Shown piece after piece: positions 58,818-64,000 of a stretch of 64,000 bases of DNA. Numbering within the stretch: position 1 is the stretch's first letter; the number at the start of each line of letters is the position of its first letter. Made by a program: the position numbers and the translations under genes. The notes below the pieces were generated by a model. It did no database searches. It saw only the letters and a program-made list of their open reading frames with translations, and was not told where the DNA came from. Location: the NCBI RefSeq assembly GCF_024346975.1, contig NZ_AP024885.1, positions 1,922,001-1,986,000 of the forward strand, read 5' to 3'. The stretch comes from Vibrio neonatus. GTDB taxonomy: Bacteria > Pseudomonadota > Gammaproteobacteria > Enterobacterales > Vibrionaceae.

Positions 58818-59543
58818 TTAAGACTTAACTCGACAATTAAGCCTCACTGGCGCAAGACGACGTTTCAGTTTCCAGTGGGGTTTAATCGGTTTTAATGGAT
58901 AGGTTCTTTTACGCGCCACAATAAAATATTGGCTACAAAAAGGCGTGCTCCAATTGCCAATGCCATTTTCTAACCATGTCCAAATGGCCCTTTGCTTTTT
59001 CACTGGCACTAAACCATAGCTATCCATGTGTACCACTTGATAGTTAAGCACGCTCAGCCAATCTTTAACCCTGTGCGGGGTAAACATTCGCCCACACCAC
59101 GGCATACTGCGCCGACGCCATGGCATCAGACTATTAAGCCCAGATAAGCTAATCGGATTAAATCCGGTTAAGATCAGATAACCATCATCAATCATGACTC
59201 GGTCTACTTCGCGCAATAAACGGTGCGGGTCCAAGCAGTAATCCAATTGATGCGCCATTAACACAACATCGATGCTTTTTTCTAAGAATGGTAAATCATA
59301 GGCATCCGCAATCACATTATGCACAGGATTTTTGATGTCCAAGTTGATTTGATGCTGAATATTACAGTTACAACTGGTAATCTCACAGCTCAAGCCACCT
59401 AATTTAAGCATATGGTAGCCAAATAACTTCGGGCACCACTCATCCAAACGCATCTGTATAGCGTCACGAACCCACTTATGCTTAGGTAGGTCATCCCATG
59501 AATGGGGTTGGGTTATTTTCCGTGATATCCGAGCTGGTCGCAT
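58818..59543 (-). CDS. Class I SAM-dependent methyltransferase (YafS-like)
   Basis: 241 aa. A methyltransferase domain is seen around VIADAYDLPFLEKSIDVVLMAHQLDY and LREVDRVMIDDGYLILTGFNP. The glycine-rich motif I is not standard (KLGGLSCEITSC). E. coli YafS, between gloB and rnhA, has the same position and size; its substrate is unknown. It is convergent with rnhA and divergent from gloB. Confidence 0.85.
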   Translation of the reverse strand: MRPARISRKITQPHSWDDLPKHKWVRDAIQMRLDEWCPKLFGYHMLKLGGLSCEITSCNCNIQHQINLDIKNPVHNVIADAYDLPFLEKSIDVVLMAHQLDYCLDPHRLLREVDRVMIDDGYLILTGFNPISLSGLNSLMPWRRRSMPWCGRMFTPHRVKDWLSVLNYQVVHMDSYGLVPVKKQRAIWTWLENGIGNWSTPFCSQYFIVARKRTYPLKPIKPHWKLKRRLAPVRLNCRVKS

Positions 59544-59581
59544 TCAGCAGTCATCCGTAAAGAAACAATAGGAATATCTTA

Positions 59582-60340
59582 ATGTTAGTCGTAAAAAGCA
59601 TACCTGCATTTAATGATAATTACATCTGGCTTATTCACAATAACCAAGGTCAGTGTGCCGTTGTCGACCCAGGCGACGCAACTCCTGTTTTGGCTTACCT
59701 AAAAGAACACAATCTACAACTGACCACAATACTGATCACTCATCACCATTCGGATCATATTGGCGGCGTTTCCGAGCTTCAACGTGAATTTTCAGAGGTC
59801 ACTATTGTTGGCCCACAAAAAGATGCTGTGGCAGGGCTGACTCACTCTGTAGGCTCAGGACACCACTTGGAACTATTTGGCGAACACTTCTTAGTGCTTG
59901 ATTTACCGGGGCACACTTTAGGGCACATTGGTTTTCTAGGCGATGGTAAACTGTTTTGTGGTGATGTGTTGTTTTCTGCCGGCTGTGGCCGTGTATTTGA
60001 AGGAACACCCGCACAGATGTGGCAATCACTACAAAAACTGGCTTCACTGCCAGTAGAAACCGAAGTGTACAGTGCACACGAATACACCTCGAATAACTTA
60101 TCGTTTGCCATGGCAATCGAGCCTAGTAACCCCCAGTTACAAATTTACCGTGAAAAAGTAAATCAACTTAGAGCCCATCAAAAGCCCACTCTACCGACCA
60201 CAATTGAACAAGAAAAATGGATTAATCCTTTTTTAAGGGTTGATATGCCTGAAGTCATTAACTCAGTAGCACATAAAACTGAAGATCTTACTCCAGAAGG
60301 TGTTTTTACCGCACTGCGTAAATGGAAAGATAGCTTCTAA
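59582..60340 (+). CDS. gloB: Hydroxyacylglutathione hydrolase (glyoxalase II)
   Basis: Hydrolyses S-lactoylglutathione to lactate and glutathione. The metallo-beta-lactamase motif [10 protein letters not shown] (about residue 53) and later metal ligands [17 protein letters not shown] and SAHEYT are complete. 252 aa, full length. It lies upstream of mltD on the same strand with a 147-nt gap. Confidence 0.96.
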   Translation: MLVVKSIPAFNDNYIWLIHNNQGQCAVVDPGDATPVLAYLKEHNLQLTTILITHHHSDHIGGVSELQREFSEVTIVGPQKDAVAGLTHSVGSGHHLELFGEHFLVLDLPGHTLGHIGFLGDGKLFCGDVLFSAGCGRVFEGTPAQMWQSLQKLASLPVETEVYSAHEYTSNNLSFAMAIEPSNPQLQIYREKVNQLRAHQKPTLPTTIEQEKWINPFLRVDMPEVINSVAHKTEDLTPEGVFTALRKWKDSF

Positions 60341-60487
60341 TTAAGTACACTCTGGCACAATATTTTATTTACACCCATTTAATGACCCGTTATTAACGAC
60401 AACGGGTATAACACTCCTGTTCATAAAACCAATAATATTGAACAGCTATTAAGAACAATGGGAAATACATAGCACGAAGGCTTTTGC

Positions 60488-62077
60488 ATGAAATTGAAAT
60501 ACAGCTGGATATTAGCTCTGGTACTTACAGGCTGTCAGACACCACAGCAGCCCACAGAAAAAGAGGTCACAGAGCTTCCTCCAACAACACAACAAAGCCA
60601 AGTTGAGATTGCGCCACCAGCCCAAGAAAAACCTCAAGAAGTGGCTGTAGAGCCCGTTGAAGAAGTGGAAAAGGCGCCTGAGCTAACGCCTCAGCAACAG
60701 CAAGACTTGTGGAAACGTATTGGCATGCAACTTAAGTTGCCTGTCGCCAATGATGAGAAAGTTGAATATTACCGTAATTGGTATATCAAACACCCAAGCC
60801 ACCTTAGAATCGTCTCTAAAAGAGCCGAGCCGTACCTGCACCTTATTGTAGAAAAAATCGAGCAAAAGAACTTACCAATGGAGCTAGCATTACTTCCTGT
60901 TGTAGAAAGCTCTTTTGATGCCTTTGCTTATTCTCATGGCAGCGCCGCAGGCTTATGGCAGTTCATTCCCGGAACCGGTAAATGGTATGGGCTTGAACAA
61001 AACTATTGGTATGACGGTCGCCGTGACGTTTCGGCCTCTACAGATGCGGCTTTAAAATACCTAAGTGACTTAAATAATCGTTTTGATGGTAACTGGAATC
61101 ACGCTATTGCGGCGTATAACAGTGGCGGTGGCCGTGTGAGCAGTGCTATTCGTAAAAACCGTCGCCTGAATAAACCAACGGATTTTTTCTCCCTTGAACT
61201 GCCGCAAGAAACCAGCGCCTATGTGCCAAAACTAATGGCGATTGCAGATATTGTGGCTCACCAAGAAAAGTATGGCGTTGAAATCCCAGCCATTGAAAAT
61301 AAACCTGTGCTGGTACAAGTCGATCCTAAAGAGCAGTTAGATCTTGGCATTGCTGCTCAATACGCAGATATAAGCGTTAAAGAACTGCAAAGCTATAACC
61401 CGGCTTATAACCAGTGGGCAACCGCGCCAGATGGGCCGCATCAGCTATTGATTCCGATTGAGAAAAAAGATCAGTTTTTAGCGCAAGTAGAAAAAAATCG
61501 CGGTAAAGGCATCAAGCTAATTCGCTACAAAGTACAAGCCGGTGACAGCCTTGGCCTGATTGCGCAGAAACATAAAACCACGGTCAAAGTGATTCAAACT
61601 GCTAATGGCATGTCTAACTCAAATATTCGCGCTGGGCACTACCTGTTGATCCCAACATCAACACAATCGAACAGTGCTTACATACTCAGCGCGGAAAATC
61701 GACTGAAGCAGACTCAATCTCGCAGCCGAGGGGATTACAAAGTCTCGCATACCGTGAAATCAGGCGAAAGCTTTTGGACTATTGCCAAACAGCATAATGT
61801 CTCAGTGCAATCTTTAGCGAAATGGAACGGCATGGCGCCTAAAGATACTCTGCACGTAGGTCAAAAGTTAGTGGTGTGGAAGAAAGGCTCTGCTGGCGCG
61901 GTAATGCGCACCGTTTACTACAATGTGCGCAGTGGAGATAGCATCAGCAGTATTGCGCATCGCTTTAAAGTACGCACCAGTGACGTGGTCAAATGGAACA
62001 ACTTGAACACGTCAAAATACCTTAAACTAGGGCAAAAGCTGAAGCTGTATGTGGATGTGACTAAAGTGACGGTTTAG
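60488..62077 (+). CDS. mltD: Membrane-bound lytic transglycosylase D
   Basis: Outer-membrane lipoprotein that cleaves peptidoglycan. The lipobox LTGC gives C16. The SLT domain (about residues 115-230) has the catalytic Glu in LLPVVESSFD and the motif SAAGLWQFIPGTG. Three LysM domains follow, near residues 347-390, 417-460 and 475-520. 529 aa. The N-terminus between lipid and domain is Pro/Gln/Glu-rich. Its 3' end overlaps the convergent gene by 17 nt. Confidence 0.95.
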   Translation: MKLKYSWILALVLTGCQTPQQPTEKEVTELPPTTQQSQVEIAPPAQEKPQEVAVEPVEEVEKAPELTPQQQQDLWKRIGMQLKLPVANDEKVEYYRNWYIKHPSHLRIVSKRAEPYLHLIVEKIEQKNLPMELALLPVVESSFDAFAYSHGSAAGLWQFIPGTGKWYGLEQNYWYDGRRDVSASTDAALKYLSDLNNRFDGNWNHAIAAYNSGGGRVSSAIRKNRRLNKPTDFFSLELPQETSAYVPKLMAIADIVAHQEKYGVEIPAIENKPVLVQVDPKEQLDLGIAAQYADISVKELQSYNPAYNQWATAPDGPHQLLIPIEKKDQFLAQVEKNRGKGIKLIRYKVQAGDSLGLIAQKHKTTVKVIQTANGMSNSNIRAGHYLLIPTSTQSNSAYILSAENRLKQTQSRSRGDYKVSHTVKSGESFWTIAKQHNVSVQSLAKWNGMAPKDTLHVGQKLVVWKKGSAGAVMRTVYYNVRSGDSISSIAHRFKVRTSDVVKWNNLNTSKYLKLGQKLKLYVDVTKVTV

Positions 62078-62948
62078 CGGTTATTAGTGTAAAACTTGCC
62101 AGTAAAGGATTATGATCGGAGGCGTCACTCGTTGGCGCCTCTGCTGTTATTAACTGTAAGTCACGATAGTAAATATGATCCAATACATGCCCATTCATAA
62201 ATTCTGAGCGTTGACCGCTAGGAAATACCGCTTCTTTAAAATGCGCTGTCGCCATAATTTGGCTGAGCTTTTGCATTCGCTCGTCACTCCAAGTATTAAA
62301 ATCCCCACCAAAAATCACCGGACCTTGGTGTCTTTGCAGTTTATGCACCAATGCAAGCACCTGCTGTTGATACTCATCAGTCCCCACCGTAAAGTTGATT
62401 GCATGCAAATTACCTACGGCTAATTCACTGCCATCAGACAAAGGATAAGTGGCAAATAATGCAGACTTTGGCAGCTGTAGCCACGGCTCAGAATCTAGCT
62501 GAGCACAAATACGAAGCGGATACACGGGCGCTAAGTTCAGCACCCCAGCACTGACATCAAAAGTTTCAAAAGCTTTGGCTTGTTGCCCTATCCACTTAAT
62601 TTGATACAGCCAACTTTTGAACTCATCAGTCAAGCTCACCTCTTGTAATAGAGCTAACTGCTTACCTTTGAGTAATTCACTCAGTACCGGCTTCCAGTTT
62701 TCTCGATTTTGTTTGTATAAGTTCCACACCAAAACATCAATCTGCCCATTATCATCCAAAGTGCGGCCATTTCGCGCAAAACTCTGGCACTCAAAGCGAC
62801 TCTCTGCTTGGGTATCTTTCACGCCATCAGTAACAATTAAATGCTCAGCATCAGGCACAGAAAATAAAACTTTAAACACCACTACTGTGGCTATGGCGAG
62901 CCCTGCAATAATGAATAAAAACCAGCGTATTTTTTTATGTGCGGCCAT
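62061..62948 (-). CDS. Endonuclease/exonuclease/phosphatase-family protein (YafD-like)
   Basis: 295 aa from ATG 62948, chosen because AGGT lies seven nt upstream; ATG at 62993 or a TTG at 63026 would add up to 26 residues. One N-terminal membrane helix (about 8-26) is followed by the EEP fold: VLVWNLYKQN, LLQEVSL, FGGDFNTWSD and DHNPLL. The location next to mltD/gloB matches E. coli yafD. Substrate unknown. Confidence 0.86.
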   Translation of the reverse strand: MAAHKKIRWFLFIIAGLAIATVVVFKVLFSVPDAEHLIVTDGVKDTQAESRFECQSFARNGRTLDDNGQIDVLVWNLYKQNRENWKPVLSELLKGKQLALLQEVSLTDEFKSWLYQIKWIGQQAKAFETFDVSAGVLNLAPVYPLRICAQLDSEPWLQLPKSALFATYPLSDGSELAVGNLHAINFTVGTDEYQQQVLALVHKLQRHQGPVIFGGDFNTWSDERMQKLSQIMATAHFKEAVFPSGQRSEFMNGHVLDHIYYRDLQLITAEAPTSDASDHNPLLASFTLITAKPSL

Positions 62949-63024
62949 AGAGTACCTGTTGAAAAAACCTGAACGAATGGAATGTGCTGCCATAGTAGCA
63001 ATTTGGCTAAGTATAGAAAACAAC

Positions 63025-63050
63025 AAGCCCCCGCACTAAGGCAGGGGCTT
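63025..63050 (-). terminator. Hairpin downstream of glnB
   Basis: AAGCCCC/GGGGCTT stem with a 12-nt loop; on the minus strand it is followed by GTTGTTTTC, only a weak T-tail. It separates glnB from the YafD-like gene. Confidence 0.65.
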
Positions 63051-63091
63051 AAAAGATTAATCAACTAGTTAAGGTGTGATACTACCTAAAA

Positions 63092-63439
<348 letters not shown>

Positions 63440-63544
63440 CTAATTTGCTTAGCCTATGGCAAGTCCAAGTATTATCAATGTTTTTTCCTAAATTACCAAA
63501 TAGGAATTCATCTATATTGACTAAGCTAAGACAAAACAGCCTTA

Positions 63545-63856
63545 TTATTTCATTGCAGCATAATAAGCCGCTAGATTTTCCATATCTTGATCGTTAAGCA
63601 AAGACGCTTGTGCTTGCATTACCACCGCTAACCCGCCGGTTCTTTCTTTCGCTTTATACGCCTTGAGTGAGCTCACGATGTATTTCGCATTTTGCCCATT
63701 AAGGTTCGGGTAACCATCGATCACCGCTTTTCCATCAGCGCCATGACAAGCCGCGCAGATTTGAGCTTTTGCTTTCCCAGCTTCAACATCAGCAGCATTC
63801 GCCGTTGCACCGATAACCGATGCCAAAAGAGCCGCAACAACGAGAGACTTTTTCAT
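63545..63856 (-). CDS. Periplasmic class I cytochrome c
   Basis: 103 aa from ATG 63856, with AAGGT upstream. The signal peptide ends at about residue 22 (TANAADVEAG). The haem motif CAACH is at 34-38 and the axial methionine candidate lies in VVMQAQASLL. It resembles cytochrome c5/c553-type electron carriers of vibrios. An open frame continues upstream to 63940 but lacks a signal-like start. It is likely soluble in the periplasm. Confidence 0.92.
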   Translation of the reverse strand: MKKSLVVAALLASVIGATANAADVEAGKAKAQICAACHGADGKAVIDGYPNLNGQNAKYIVSSLKAYKAKERTGGLAVVMQAQASLLNDQDMENLAAYYAAMK

Positions 63857-64000
63857 AATATTACCTTGTTGATTATATTTTCTTCCAATAAAAACGGTGA
63901 CTTGACCCAGTAAAGTCTCGACATACAAACAAATCGCCAACCGCTACCACCTTATCGTTATACATCAAAATGGGTATAAGTGATCGTTTCCATGGCGGAA
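63857..64000. other. Window end, no gene seen
   Basis: 144 bp with no convincing frame, terminator or recognisable promoter. The upstream side of the cytochrome gene lies here and continues outside the window. Confidence 0.5.

Overview
This 64-kb window is a chromosomal segment of a marine gamma-proteobacterium, almost certainly a Vibrio or close relative in the Vibrionaceae. The evidence is the htpG/toxR-toxS arrangement, a NagE that lacks its own IIA domain, a trypsin-like protease with a GlyGly-CTERM tail, and gene neighbourhoods usual for vibrios (glnS-nagE-nagAC, dapA-bamC/gcvR-bcp, bepA-yfgD, yafJ-gmhA-fadE, dnaQ/rnhA-gloB-mltD). I saw no rRNA or tRNA gene, CRISPR array, insertion sequence or intact prophage. 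All function calls come from reading motifs and recalling families; no database search was run.

Layout: 1-5.6 kb holds the 3' part of glnS and the N-acetylglucosamine regulon (nagE divergent from nagA-nagC, with NagC/Mlc-like and CRP-like sites between). 5.6-10.5 kb has a CPA2 cation/proton antiporter, a diguanylate cyclase and asnB. 10.6-16.6 kb has rfaH, hemH, adk and htpG (sigma-32-like promoter) facing toxRS. 16.7-19.6 kb has yfcE and a tightly overlapping four-gene operon: two DUF1538 membrane proteins, a P-II-like protein and a CBS-pair protein. 19.9-28.9 kb has a TIGR01777 epimerase, a 21-residue membrane microprotein, cnoX, qmcA-nfeD, ligA-zipA and cysZ/cysK. 29.2-31.9 kb is ptsH-ptsI-crr, which supplies the EI, HPr and EIIA that NagE needs. 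32-36.7 kb has a Dyp peroxidase with a DUF2919 partner, small unknowns, yffB-dapE and an M15 peptidase.

37-40.6 kb looks like an accessory island: an AraC regulator with a LysE-type exporter, a ccdB toxin remnant without ccdA, a possible PD-(D/E)XK protein and an unrecognised lipoprotein. Housekeeping resumes from 40.8 kb: bamC-dapA against gcvR-bcp, a PerM-type permease with a TusA-like protein, bepA-yfgD-DUF2069, a DUF2066 protein, upp against purMN (PurR box), the GlyGly-CTERM protease, yafJ, gmhA, fadE (FadR box), dnaQ/rnhA, a methyltransferase, gloB, mltD, an EEP-family protein, glnB and a cytochrome c.

The best candidate for an undescribed system is the DUF1538-DUF1538-PII-CBS operon (17322-19594), which reads like a two-subunit transporter with two dedicated nucleotide-sensing regulators. 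Other items worth testing are the 21-aa peptide at 21058, the inverted TTGTACAA repeats before the LysE gene, the start-less ccdB, and the structured leaders of adk and toxR.
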